A stretch of 64,000 nt of DNA from Antedon bifida (Eukaryota; Echinodermata; Crinoidea; Comatulida; Antedonidae): contig OY727100.1 in NCBI GenBank assembly GCA_963402885.1, forward strand, positions 11,563,395 through 11,627,394, given 5' to 3'. Positions 11,601 through 26,600 of the stretch are shown here, piece by piece; the first letter of the stretch is position 1; each line of letters begins with the position of its first letter. The position numbers were made by a program, and so were the translations under genes. The notes below the pieces were generated by a model. That model worked only from the letters and a program-made list of their open reading frames with translations, made no database searches and was not told the DNA's origin.

Positions 11601-14600
11601 ATTTCTAAAAATAACTTCTCAACAATAATAATTCACACATATCTGATTATGAAAAAACAAAATATATCTTTCAACAGCATTTAATCAAATAGAAAATGCA
11701 CAGTTTAAAATAATCTGTTAAGAGGATTTGAGATTAATGTTTTGGTAGAATGTCATGCAAAAAACAAGAGATAACATAATAATACTCTCTACTGAATGTC
11801 AACAGAGCTACAAGGGAAAGAGATTATAGATATTAATTGTTAACTACTGTATATACAATCCAGCCAGCCAACTTAGATGAAATACCCAAAGGAAAATGTA
11901 CAAAGTTGAAAGAATATAATTGTCTTTAAAATTAAAGATCTATGTTCTGGTACTTCAGGGCCAGCTTTGTAACTGCATCATTATGATGACATGAATTATG
12001 CAAACTGCAATAAATAACTTGGGATAGTATTTATTAATGTTTAGCAGTTTAAAAGTTTTCTGAATGTAGGAAGGAGTAATATAAATTATGGAGAACTTAA
12101 GGAGGTATAAAACTAGTGTGGTTAATTTTATACATCCATGAGCCACAAAATTGTTTTTTTTTCTCTAAAAGTAGACATATTACTACAATAAACATCTTTG
12201 ATTTTTCATATTTCACATATGAGTTTTAGAAATGATTTTAATAATCTTGAGTGCTAGTTAGGCAAAACAATACCTTTAGATCATCAATAACAAAGTTGTT
12301 TTTCTGCCGACATATAGAAAACAACTATGGCTGGATTTAGACGGGCTAACCAGACAAATGGGTAAGATAATAGTGGAATGACATCCTTACAAGCCTAGTG
12401 TTATGTAGGACTATCATAGATTTATTGTGATCGTATCAAAGCCCAAAAAAAATATATTACGTTTGATGTCAACAGCCCACACACAGTAGTGATTCAGCAA
12501 ACATCACCACTTCTCGTGAATTATTAATTGCAAAATACCTTTATACAGATATTATCTTTTCTGCATGAATTAATTGTGTAGTACCAATTAATTAGCTTGT
12601 ATTTGTCAGAAAGCAGTGTTATTAGCAAGATAGTCGATTAAATATGTATGATGTGTTTATGACCATATTAGGTTGACTATACTATAATGTGTACAACGAT
12701 AGTATTTAGATTTATGTATTTCTTGCCTCTATATTCAGAGTTTATTAGAGCATTCATCAAGAAAAGTGTTGCAAAAGTGAAGATTTTCAATTCTAGAATT
12801 GACACTCCATAAAGCTCTGTCTACACTATCAAACTTATGTGACAAAAATGTGTTGTGCCTATATATTTCATGGACATGATGATGTCATATCACTACCATA
12901 TATGGCCACATCACACTTTTTTTTATCAAACTAGTTTGATAGTGTAGACAGAGCTTAACATTGTGATGTTTCTTTCCTTTCTTAGCATGATAGTTAATTA
13001 AATGTGTATTGTTTATGACAATATTAGGTTTCAACTACATAATGTTAAATGTTGTATAATGTGGATATACGTTTTATATAGATTGACATATTGCTTGGCA
13101 CTATTCACAGTTCAAGTAAAGTATGTGAAAAAGACACATAGATTTCGCTTCTGGAAGTGAAAAATCCATAACACTGTAATATGTCTTCCTACCATCAATG
13201 TGACAAACACATTAGATGTCACACAAATGCATTGTGATAAAGGTGTGTGCAGGATTTGTGTGTATCATACCAGTGCCGTAGCCACAAGAAATAACGTGGT
13301 TTGGTGATCATAAGAAAATAGGTCAATTTCTGTGCTGGCCAAAGGGTTATCATATGACCTCTGGTAGCTACGGCCCTGCATACATGTAAAATTATTAATG
13401 ATATCATATCAACAGGTATGGTTTATAGTTTTATTTTTTATCAGCACAGTGCATCTAATGTTTGATCATGCAACTATAGTTTCCTGTAACGATTGACAAC
13501 AGAATTAAACAAATTTTGTCAGCCTCTGGAATAAAACATACCTTTAGTACTAGCAATCACAACCTCACTGAACATGCTTTTGCCAAGTTCATTGCTAGCA
13601 ATCACGCTGAATTCGTACTGAGTGTTGGGTCGAAGGTTATACAGCGTTGCTGATGTGACGTCTTCTGGTAGTAGTGAGAGCGTTGTCCATTCGGAATCAT
13701 CAACGTTGTGACTACGAAACCTGTGAATGAGCATGGACAAATGGTCTTTTACACCTGCTAGATGTTTCGTTTTCATGACGCACCAAGTGCATGGGCATAT
13801 GGCTGTTCTGAGCGTTGTGAAAATGACACATTGAGGTTCAATTATATTTGCCGGAGCCGGAACAGAGCAGCGTAAAAGATGTTTAAATGAGAATAAGATG
13901 AAACGAAATTAAGCTGTGAGAATATAAATGATTGAGGCCAGGTAGTATTGTTGTATTCTTGGGCAGAGTAGTAGTAGAGTAAATTAACTGTATAATAAAT
14001 AATAAGACATACAATAATCATCAATATTTTATGAGGAAAAATAATATACATACCAGACAGTATAACTTTGAGTTAGTCCTCCGTCATATGCTGGTTGCCA
14101 GGATATCACTGCTGATCTACTTGTTGTTACCACAGTGACATTGTAAGGTGCATGAGGTGATGTTTCTGTAAAAAACATGTATAGTGTTAAATTAAATGGC
14201 AATTACCGGTAATAGCCATTACTGACTCGTTAGTTACTTAATCTTTAAATATTGCAGGGTTGCATTTACTAGTGTATCCAAAACTACAGTAGAATGCCCT
14301 TTAAGGGGATATGGGTTCCAAAAAGTGTCCCCTTAATATATTGCTTCTCAGTCATAACATGGGAAAGTGTCACTTTATAGGAGGGTCCACTTTATAGAAG
14401 GGTCCACTGAATAGGAGTCTCCCAAAGAACTACCGTATCAGGAGAATTTAGGGCTACTACAGTAGTTTCCAATCTATAAGTTATTTTCATTCAAAGTGTG
14501 TATAAAGTATTTTGTTATATTAATTGCTTTGTCACATACAGTACATAATTCATTTTCACGTTATAATGTCTATCAGTAGGCTTATCCGTTTCTTCTCTTA

Positions 14601-17600
14601 CATGTAATCTGATATTTACTCTACAATTACATGGGTTTTATGGAGTTAATTCATTTTCAATCTATTACTAATTAGTCATCCTACACTAGTAAAGACATAA
14701 TGATTTGTCTTTTTAGTTTCTTTTGTCAAATAATTAACCAGTTAAATTCCTTTCAAGACAGCAGTCAGTGCACTAACATTTTGAACATTTTTTTTTTAAA
14801 TTAGACAATTATTGGCATAAGAGACTTAGGCCATACAGACCATGAAACTGTACGTCGTTACATTAGACTCAATGTTTATGATTTAAAAGGGAGATGCAAA
14901 TAAATCAAATCAAATCAAGTATTTTAGATTGCTTCCCTCTCTCAATAAAAATTTATGATTTCATGTTGGACATACGTTCGATTATTAACTGAGTACTGGT
15001 CACCAATGTGGTAACCACATTACTGATTAGACATTCATACAATCCGTGGTCTTCTTTCTGCAACTGGACAATCCGCAAAGTGCCTTCCAGCGTGGTTGCA
15101 CGTGACCTGGGGAGCATACCATCAACCTACAAACAAGATCATTATTCAACTTTAGTTAACAATCTTGAGAGCATCATACTTATACAAAAAACATATACCG
15201 TATATCCTCTGGTATAATCCCACCCCCATAGAACATGAAATTGGGCTAACTATGTGGGGTGGGACTATACCCAAGGAAAGTCTGGTTCAGGAAAAAATGA
15301 TTGGTATAAAGTATCTGAACTGGCTAGAGAGAGGCCTACATCCAGACCAAAAGTAATTAATGGGACTATACCCGGAGATATGCATGTTTATGAAATCAGA
15401 GATAAAGTAGGATTAGACCCATAGTGGTATCAAGGATATACGGTAATACAAACTTTAACTAATGTCAGAAGATGATTCAACTGGTTTAAGTAATAATAAG
15501 GCCAAGGAAAATGAATTGTTAGTACATCTAATCCTTTTAATGTTCTTAATAGTCATGTATTACAAAAAAAAATTTCTAAAATAAAAAAAAATAAATAAAA
15601 AAGGAAGTGAAATTAATTTTAAATGGCAGCGATTTATCAAAGAACAGTCAGATAGTCTTTCCACGTATGAGATGAAACATTAAAAAAGCGAAGATCGTGT
15701 CAAACATGCATCCCATATGTCTCATAAATTATAAGTTGGCATTCTCATCACTAAATGAATGAGAATGAATTTGTTCTGTACACCTTATCTATCAAACCAC
15801 TAAATATTCAATCCATTACATCTATGCCACTTCCATGTTTAAAACACAGCATAACTGATTGTAACTTATTACAGCAGACAGTCAATCAACTTGCTACAAT
15901 TGATTTCAGTAGTCTTTTCATAGTAAATAGAAAATGTCAGTAGCTTTTTATGCGTCATGTCAAACAGCCATTATGTGCTGCACACGCAGATATCTGAGAG
16001 TGCGCAAAATGAATTGACAGTTGTGTAGTCGCTTAGAGCATGAAATGAAGCTACCACAATGTGTTTTAACACTTTTACTGCTGTGAAAAATATGAAAGGA
16101 AGGCTTTTCATGGTGTGAAGTCTATTTTACCGGAGTTTTTCAGTATATATTTCAATAGTATTATCTCCAATTTTGTATGTATCTAAGTTTTAATGAAATC
16201 AAAGTATGCCAAAACTTAATTAGCAAACGTTCAATCATTTTTATCACTTTTTTTCTAATCATAATAAAAAATGTATTACATATAATACTATTGAACTTGA
16301 AGTGAGACAATGTTGTAATAGGTCAACTATCATTATGGATTTTTAAAGCAGGTAATATTCTATGAATATTACAACTACTGTTGAAATTGTGTCACAATGA
16401 ATCATTGTTCACTACCATCTCCCCTTTCTCTCTCACTGTATTTCAGCTGGACGCCAGGGTATTGTCTTTCTGTGTAGAGACGCTTAATTCAATGTTTCTG
16501 CGTAACATTATACCTGTGACACATTACACAACATCGTGTGTTAATCAGTTAAGAAGTGTTGTCTTTCTGGCGGAGACTAATTATTCCAAAGATAAAAATA
16601 CATTTACGCTAAAATAACTAAAAGACGAAAGTTGTCAAGTTGAAACGACCTGTATTAATATAGTTGTGTTAACAACTCACAAGTTCATTTTGGTATGCAT
16701 ACCTTCATAGCCATTGAACAACTATCTCAATTTTTTTCTTTATTTTATTTCAAATTAATTTCTATTTTTTATTTTAATTACACCTAATACTATACAAATA
16801 CAACTGCGAATTGCAATATAAAAATACATATATTAAAAATAAACATACCTTTATACAACTATGTAGATCCTTCTTAATATGTTGTTATTTTAATTCAAAT
16901 TAATTTTTTATTTTATTACAGCGAGTTGCGAATTACAGGTAAATATAAAAATATATAAAGACATAAATAGATAATGCATAAAACTATAAAATTCTAAAAT
17001 ATAAAATGTTTGCATATTCACAATCAAAATCAGAGCAAAGGGCAAAGGCATTAAAATCGATAGATATAAATGCAAACATTTAGGTTACATATTTATATTC
17101 CATATTTACTCTAGTTAAATTGTGCTTTTTAAATGAGGATCAGTTATAGAATAACACGCATAGATCTTGAAATGTTGTATAGAGGAAGCATGGGTATAAA
17201 AATTAAGTGATATCTTCATTTTCTTTGGAATAATCCTTACCTTACGCCATGTTACAGTCGGTGGTGGTGAGCCAGAAGCTGTGCAGGGAATGCTAATCTC
17301 CTCCCCAGCCATTCTTTGGTAGTATGCCTTTGGTCTTGAGGTGAATATGGGTGCATCTATAAACCAAAACACTTTTATTATTCTTCAATGCATTTACATA
17401 AATCTTCTTTGTGTTACCAAAATACAGTAAAACCACACACTTTTTTTGTGTCCAAAACTTTTCCCCTTAAAGTCGGTCTCTCATGATCAGTGTGGTTGGC
17501 CATAGTGTTAAAACATATAGGCTACTGTTCCCTTTTTCTGTTTTTTTTTCAAGGGAAAGTGTCCCCTTGGAGAAGGTGTGTTTCTTCAACACTTTCTTTA

Positions 17601-20600
17601 TGCATTTTGTGAGTTTTATATGGAATGTATTCTGGAATAAAATATTCATAAGCTGATTGATATGGACATTAAATGGAGATCAACAGTTAGTGAATGGTTA
17701 AAAACATAGTTGCACTTGAGTTAAATTTAAATGTCAACTTTATAATACACAAATTCAAAGATTTCTAATATAAATGAAGTATTTGAATGTAAATCAATTC
17801 CCTGGAGATTTCTATGGATTTCCAATGCCCTAGAGATTTCTATTTGCTATGGCAATACATATTAATTATTAAAACATTTATTATTTTTGTAAATTATAAT
17901 TTATCCATACATAGCTCTACGATTAATCAATGTATATCGACAGAATGCCCTTCTGTGAACCAGACATACAAGCTCTTTAATGTCCTACTCCTACTAATCC
18001 TCCCGGAATGTTCCATGTATTTTATTCCATGCCATGATTTTCCCAATAATAAAATGGATATTTCAAAGAATGACTCATCTACTTTACAAACTAAGCTACA
18101 TTCCTTCAGAAAATTGGAGACACATTAGCTATTAACAATTTGAGCCCTTTGATCTCCGTTGATATCCTTTGCAATTTTCCATGATTTTAGTTGTTATTCC
18201 ATGGATTGTTAATTATGGATATTCCCAAGACTGACTCATCTACTTGGTTTACGAACTAAGCTACATTCCGTAAGAAAATTGGAGACACATTAGCGACTAA
18301 CCATTTCTAACTACATGTGGTAACTATTACCAATCACTTAAAAGTTGTTATTAAATGAAATATTAGGTTCGAAAAAACGAAGTGACTGATGATGTTGTTG
18401 TCATGGTAACTAACCTCTGACGAGTAAGTATGTGCTGGAGCTTTCACCGGCAGATCCAAGTGAGTTGTACGGTTGACAGGAGTAGAAGCCTTCGTCGCTT
18501 TGCTTTACTTCGTTTATGGTAAGAGATCCAGACTTACCGAGGCTTAACCTAGAAAAATACACATTTCAATATTTAATTAACATTATTAATTTACTTACAT
18601 ACAAAACTAGACCCCTGACAGAAATAGAAATTCCTATGTAGTTTACTGATTCTTAAAGATGTATTGTCCCTTGAAACACAACAAAATGAAGGTCAAAATA
18701 TTCTAAATTTAAATTGGCCATATCAAATTAATATTAAAGTTAAATTCAAGCCAAAAGCAACAAGTTTACGTAATTAACAGGTAAATTAGTTTGATTACAT
18801 TTCGTCTGGAAAATCGTGGCGAGCGAAAGTAAACAAAGATTTCAAACCACGAGTACGCATTATGCATATGCTAATTAGGATTGTTTACAACTCGTCACAG
18901 ATCGTGAGGAAGTTTTATGATTATGCATACAGAGTAGCCAAACAAGCGCGTTTCATAATGGGATATGTTTTAATTGAAAACTTTGACTGGAAATCAAAGT
19001 TATTTTTTTAACAAAAAAACGTCTGTGTTTCAGTTAAATGATTTTTTTTTTCGACAAATTTTTGGTGATAGTTAATAACTATTATGATACTTCAAAATGA
19101 CCCACCTTTTTTTGAAATCTGTTATTTTTTATTTTTTTGGAATTAGTCAAAGAGACAATACATCTTTAAGCTCTGTATACAGTATCAAACTTTATGTGAC
19201 AAAAAAATGACATGATATTATATGTACCATATTTGGGCACATCAGTTTTTTTGCAAAACTAGTTTTATAGTGTAAACAGAGCTTCGATATTGAGATATAA
19301 AACTGTGACCAAGAGGGCATCAGAATTAAAGTTTGTAGGAAAATACTTTCATATTTCATATTAAACAAGCACACTCTCATTACATACACAATTCCTTCTT
19401 TGAAGTCCCTACAGTATGACAAGTGGTAATGCAGAAAAGCTTTATAAATCAAATACAATAAATGGGTAGTATCATTAAAAAGTTACGATCCCCACTAGTG
19501 TGATAAAATACATCAACATGCAATAGGGACATATTATATAAGTTGTAGTAAATGTTAAATGTAGTTGCTGCATGTACCTCTTGTTTCAATTTAAATTCAT
19601 ATGTGTACGTATGTCTGATTTATTAACTCATATATGTCGTGTAGTTTAGCTATATTGATTAATAGCAGTAAGTTGCTATTAATTCACAACTGATTGATAA
19701 CTGTGATTTTTCTGTTTTAAGTTACATAAAATAAGATCTACATTCAAAGTATTATCATTGTTTTTCATATCATATTCTATTCTCTAATGATGTATATGTA
19801 TTAAAGATGTATTGTCCCCCAAAAACATGAAAAATGAAGATTAATTAAATCAGACTTTGAATATGTTATTTTGTAGTTTTAATAAAGTTAATCACTTCCG
19901 TAGAAAAAAAAACGGAAAAAAATAATGTTTTCACTTATAAAATAACATGATAAATGGTAAAATTCAACTAAAAATCCATTGGCTGGCAGCCAATTTGACC
20001 ATTTTTTGCTTTACATTCCAGTTTTTTCAGGTAAATAAATTTTTTTTCGATCCAATTTTTGGTCGAAGTCAATAACTATTATGTGACATTAAAATGGCAT
20101 ATGCAACAAAAAAATTGTAAAAAATTATTTTTCAGGGGGACAATACATCTTTAAATAAATAGTGTATAAAAAGCTATTAAAAGGCTTTATCATAATCAAG
20201 TCAAGTCAAGTATCATTTATTGTCATTTGTTTTAAGAAAAAACATAGAAATTCTGTTTGCTCTGTTGGCGGAGCACAATATCCAACGGACAATCAATGAA
20301 CATTTGCGAACCAATTCCAAAGTAATCCTTTTAATTTGAACCCACAACCTTCTGATCACTAGCCTGGTGTTCATATCTCTAGACCGCCACCGAGCTTGTG
20401 ATAATAACTATGGTTACCATTAAAAGCAAACACTACATAAACTTAAGATACCGTACCTTTGATCTGCAGTTGGATAAAGTGTGATGCTATCTTTGCGCCA
20501 TATTGTATTTGAAATGGCTGGGTTCGAGTCCGCATGACAGTTTAAAGTAACAGAGTAACCTAAAGCTCCAACAATCTCGCTTGGCATAGGCTGGGGGGTT

Positions 20601-23600
20601 GATGGATCTACAATCAATTAAATATAAAAAATAAAATCAAGAAAAATATTTTAGAATGTTATAGGTTTTAAAATATAGTTAATGTATCGGTTAAGTGAGT
20701 ATAGTACTGTAATACACTTTTAAATCATACTAAAGAAGAACCGATTTACTGTCCTCTGTGGTATACATTAATCTATGTAAACTTACATTGCACAGAAAGA
20801 AATCCTTTTGCCGATGGTGGCATGCCAATGCCATTGCTGGGACTACATGTATACCAACCAGAAAACGCTTTATCCGTATCACCAATGTATAACGATCCAT
20901 CAGGTAGAATATCAGCATAAAGACCAAACTTTGCAAGTGAATGTACTGGTTCATTGTCGTAGAACCAGTTAACGGTGACGTTATCCGGTGATGCATCCCA
21001 TCCGCACGAGAACAAAGCTGACATACCTTCACGTACTGTTACGTTTTGTGGTGGGTTGACGATGTAAGGGGCACCTGTGTATATAAATTTCAAATATGGT
21101 AAATGTGATACAACATTATCTAAATAACACTATTTCAATACTATGTTCATCATATCTGTACAGTGGCGTAACACAGAGACCCAAGGCTGCCAAGGCCCCT
21201 GGTTTAGGGACCCAAGTCCTCCAAGGCTGGAGGCTTCTGACATTTTTAGCCTTTCGAAACATTTGGGTCCCAGTAAGCGCAGGATGTTCATAGCCGTTAC
21301 ACCATTGTTCAATACTATGTTCACCATCTTTTTTTACAATTTACTCTGTTTATCACTTACAGAGTTACTAAAATCATTGTGTAACAATAACATAGTAATT
21401 TAAAGATCTCTTTGAATCAAAACAGAAGTCATGGGAGACTGATTTCATTGATATCAATTAACAATGTTGTTTACAAGCAAAACCTATTGTAGAAGTTTTT
21501 CATTGAGCATTCAAGCCATGTATCCTTCTACAATACACAAAGTTTATGTAGTCATGGGAAAATACCTTACAATTAGTATTAAATAATCAGCTACTAGTAC
21601 TACTAAAAATATCTATTAACTTCCCAAATAATGTGTACTGTATTTGTCGATAGCCTGTGGTTGTGTAAAAATGTCATTAAGATTTCTTTTAACTCCGATG
21701 TACTAAAAACTAGTATTAGTTTGCATTACAGCTAAAAAAAAAAGCACCATGATAACCAGTTACATTACAAACATATTAACTGAAATATCGCCAGTTGAAA
21801 TTTGATTGTTGCTAATACTATGAATTTATTATACAATTTTTAATAAAGCAGAACCCCTCCTTTAGACAATACCCAAAAGGGGATACACACTATTAAAGGG
21901 ACACTTTCCTGTTAAAACAACAAATTGTTTTTCCAAAGGTATCCTTTTTCTATTAAGGTTCTATTAGATATTTCTTCAAAGCTGAAATAGACTTTAAATT
22001 CAAGAATAAAATATACCTTCTACAATAAGTAGCATATCATGTTCTGAAGTCCCCAGGGCATTCTCTGCTTGACAAGTATACACTCCCCCATCACGCATAA
22101 CAAGATGATATATTGTCAAAGAATCGGACAGTATCTCAAAGCGATTCTCCAACACTAGTGGTTTATTGTCTTTAAGCCATGTTATTGTAGTTGATGAGTC
22201 AGTTATGCAGAAGAGGTTGACAATTGATCCTAGGCCTACTACGGTGCGATAGGGTGAGGTGCTTAGAAAGACTGGAGGTGCTGTAAAGAGAAAAGAAAAG
22301 AAATGTAGTCAGTGAAGGACAGATTAAAGTCTTTACATTCTATTTTTAAATTAAACAAATCAATTAGTTTAGGCCTACTTGTTATTCGTTCAAATGTATG
22401 TGGAAAAATCTTACATAATCGGAGGTTCTGTACATCGGGAATGTATATAATGTGGTATATTTAATCAAAGGGTTGACCAATATTTAATCTGTGTAAACAC
22501 AATAATCATTGCATTTGGCCCAGTAAATGTTGTTAACAGAAGATGAAATGATTGTAATTTCAATTAAATTGTTGGTAAAGAAATGTTTGGAAACTTTTAA
22601 TTTGTGTTGTCCATATTATCACTTTATTAAAGCTTTAAAAGTTGATATAGACACCTACAGGTTGATTTGTCAACACTGTTTGACCAGAGATATGTTGTAA
22701 ATAAGCAGGGAAAAGAGCTGAAAATGCGTTCCATTTGGAGGTAGTAATCCTCTCACACAATCTGAGGTTTGAGGTTACCAAACTTTAGACTTTGTCCATG
22801 TTATTATATATGTATCTTATTGTTATATAACCAAATGTTGCATTAATTTAGTTAACACCATGGGGCTTAGGATGAGCATTGAGATGGATAAATGTTTTTA
22901 TAAGCCAGGTTGGACTGGAAAACTACTGATGCTAATCGATCCAAGGATGTGCTCACAGTGTGTACACACTGTGAAAAGATACATAAAAAACAGTAAAGTA
23001 TATAGAATAGGAATACCTGCTATGAAAATAGTCACACTCGTGCAAAGAAATAGACAGTGAGGATGAAATATCAATCATACCACATGAGAGAAGAAAAACA
23101 TAAAGCACACTGTGTTAATAGTATCAATAGTCAAGCAATAAAATAGACAGAAGAGAGTAAGGATGAAATATCAATCACACAACATGAGATAAAAACAACA
23201 CACAGAAACAAACAGAGGAAAGTAATAGTTCAAAGTATCAATAGTGAAATAAGCAAAGAGATAGAGTGAAAAGCATAGATGAAGTATCAACCACACAGCT
23301 TGAGATAAAAAAAAATTTGTGATACAGACATGAAAGTCATATTGTACTGCAGCTGCTTCGAGATTTTAAGCTGGGATGTTCCAACTAGAAAAAGGGATAT
23401 GGAGGAGGGAGGAAAATGTGACTGTCCCATTTTTAGGTATAGGTATTAACTACCTAATAATTCTTATTTCCTATCATTTTCTTGGTCCGGAGATAAGGGC
23501 CAACATCGGTTTATCCAGGTAAGATAAGCACAAAATAGACTAAAATTTAGCAACTTTTTTAAAAGTTTTGTCTATTGTGCAATCGTGCTTGATAGACATG

Positions 23601-26600
23601 GGAATTTGTATACTGTGTAATTTATATGACTTTTAATGATATTGAAGAAGAATAAACCAAATTTGTTGATTTAAAGATTGAAGGTGAATTAAAGAAAACT
23701 AAAGACAGATTAATTAAAGTAGCTTAAAACTCTATCACTGTTTGCTATTTTCTTTAGACTTAATGACCTTTATCCTTTCATACATTGTGTTTTACTGTAT
23801 TCTTGAAATGTACATGTTTTGTAATATTATTACGGTGATTTACAAAAATCAATTGTTGTCTTGCATCTAGATTTAGACTTTCCCATATAAAAGTAAAATA
23901 AGATTAATTTTTTATAACTGTTATAACTAGTTTAAGGCCTGTCTACACTATCAGATTTTATGTAACAACAAATGTGATGTGCCCATATATGGACATGATG
24001 ATGTCATACATATATATAAACTTTATTTATTCACGAGACTGATGTGCAGTACAACTCGTTCAATCAATATTGATTGTTTTTACACAAGTTCATGATATTA
24101 CAAAAAAAAACAACACCATATAAATATGACAAAAAAGATAGAAAAAATTGAAATTGAAAAGAAAAAAATTTACAGCAGAATCCCTTTCATCTGACACTTC
24201 TATTTAGGGTACACCATACCGGTATTTCTCGTGTAAATGGAAGCCCCTATCCAAGTGTATATGGGGATTCTACTGTAGTACATAATAAATGTTTTTGTTT
24301 TCATTTATTTACCTTAAAATAATAGTGATAAAACACACATTTTACATAGTATTTAGCCATTTTAAAAGTAGGGCATATTTGGGCATTATCACTACCATTT
24401 TTTGGCACATCATATTTGATTGGTCAAACTAGTTTGATAGTGTAGATAGAGCTGATTAAAATCAAACATTTCCCTTATATTAATTAATTTGCTATAAACA
24501 CCAACTTTCACTTAGTACTGTATAGGCACCAATGAAAAAATATACAAAAGAATTCATTCTATTGTAACCTCTATTGCTAATTACAAAATGTAATTTGTTA
24601 TTTGCAAACAGTTGTAATGATTTCACACCTGCATATTGTCATACTATAGGATGCTCTGGAAGTGTGAAGTTGGGAGTGTAATCAATTTATTCAACAATTG
24701 GTAAAATTGTCACCTTTTATTCAAGTACAATGTGACAATGGTAGAGTTGTCACCTTGTACTTGAATGAAAGGTCAATTAACGGTCAAAACAAAAGGATGA
24801 AAATATGAAGACAACTGCAACAGGTTTAGATGGATATTTTATGTAGGCTTATTTCATACTGTATGTACAAAACGTCAGTATTTTGTGTGGAATACATAGC
24901 TGTAAGTACATCACAATACAAAGGGAGGGGGATGAAAATATGACTGTACTGTGTACTGGGTCCAATTGCAACCTGGAAAAAATAAAATTAAAAACAATAA
25001 TTTGTGATAGCTTCAGTAAATGAATATCTTTTGTTTTGTTGGGACACTGCAAATTACTTTCAAATTACAGATCAGTACATCAATGTAACAGTATACAAAC
25101 TAAAACAATCTTGAATTTAATTCTGATTGCTCCTCGAAGGATAAAATAACACCAAAGATTTTAAAAGAGCATCACTCAGGTAGATCTAATGATTAGCTAT
25201 ATGACTTTAGCTTTCAAAAAAGCTGGTAGAATTTCTGTACAAATTAAAAAGAAATCTTTAAAAAAATACATTAAGTGTAATCTGTCTCATTTTATAGAAT
25301 GATTGGAACGTTAATCTCAAGCCCCTTGTGTAATAAATTTTAAACAAATGCACATGTTGCACTAACATTAGTCTCTTCTATCTGAAAGATTTTAACCATT
25401 GGGACACTCTTACAACCATTTATGAGATTTAGTGACCCCTTCAGCCCCGGACTTTCACTGTGTCTGATATACAATAATCCCGTTTATAGGTAGTTAATCT
25501 TCGAGACTTATTAATGTTCATAGTAAGCTTAACATTCAGCTTGCCAGAACTTTCTGATGAAATAAAGAACACTAAACATTTTCCATACACTTTATGAGGT
25601 TTAATCAATTTATCTTTGTAATGTTCACAGACTTATGCAAATCCCATGGTGGGGGTGTGGGTGTCGGTAGAGGAATCGTCCACCTAATTAATAAAAAAAA
25701 CACTAAAGGGTTAATTTCCAAATTTCAATTTAATAACTAAGCCCTCAGATCTTCCAATTTCAAAATTCTGTATCTGCCAAAAGTTGGCCAAGAAAGGTCA
25801 TTATATTTCCATGACTTAATACTGTGGGTGAAATAATGAATACTGTCTGTCTGTACCTACTTACTCCTACATCTACATCCTGTTTATGAATACAGAACAT
25901 GTTTATACATACTGTACATGAATTAAAACATCACTATGGTGTGTTCTGTTTAACATTAATTGCCAGCTTCTTGATACATTACCAATAGGAAAAGAAATAT
26001 ATAGAAGGTGGAAGTGGCTATCTCTATATAGGATATATGAAGAAAGGAACAAGTAAAGGAATAAGTGCAAAATTGCTTTGGCATGGGGGAAAGCAAAGAT
26101 GAACAAGACAAAACAAAAACATGGAGATGGGTGGTTAAAAAAAGAAATAGATGAGGATGGACATCATGGGGAGGATGTGGAGTCAACAAGTTGGAAGTAT
26201 TTTGTTGAGGCCTTAAAGTAGGATGCCTAGTAGAATGTCAGAAACACAATTTAAGAACCAGCAAATTCATTTACGTCACAGCACAAAGAATATATGTACC
26301 ACCAGAAGACACAGATTCTTTATGAAGGAGAGCAAGAGGTGAAATGTTCTTAACTCAACACTTTGTAATAAATAAGCAACTTACACCTGTAGGACATTTA
26401 AAATTAATCAACTCTAAACTTGAAAATCTGGTGATACTAAAAACTTAAATTAAATCCATTTAAATTATAGAATGTGGAGACATTGTTATTCCTTGCATTT
26501 TATTTAAAATCAATTTCAAATTACTAGAACACTAAAAAAGTATGGCTAATGAATATCTGATAACAAATAATTTAATACTGTGTATATTTTATTATAATAC

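Noticed and set aside
20336..20400. Possible tRNA-derived SINE (AACCCACAACCTTCTGATCA resembles an inverted B box); similar hint at 32810-32830
   Set aside because: No matching A box, no tail and no second clear copy in the window; too weak to list.
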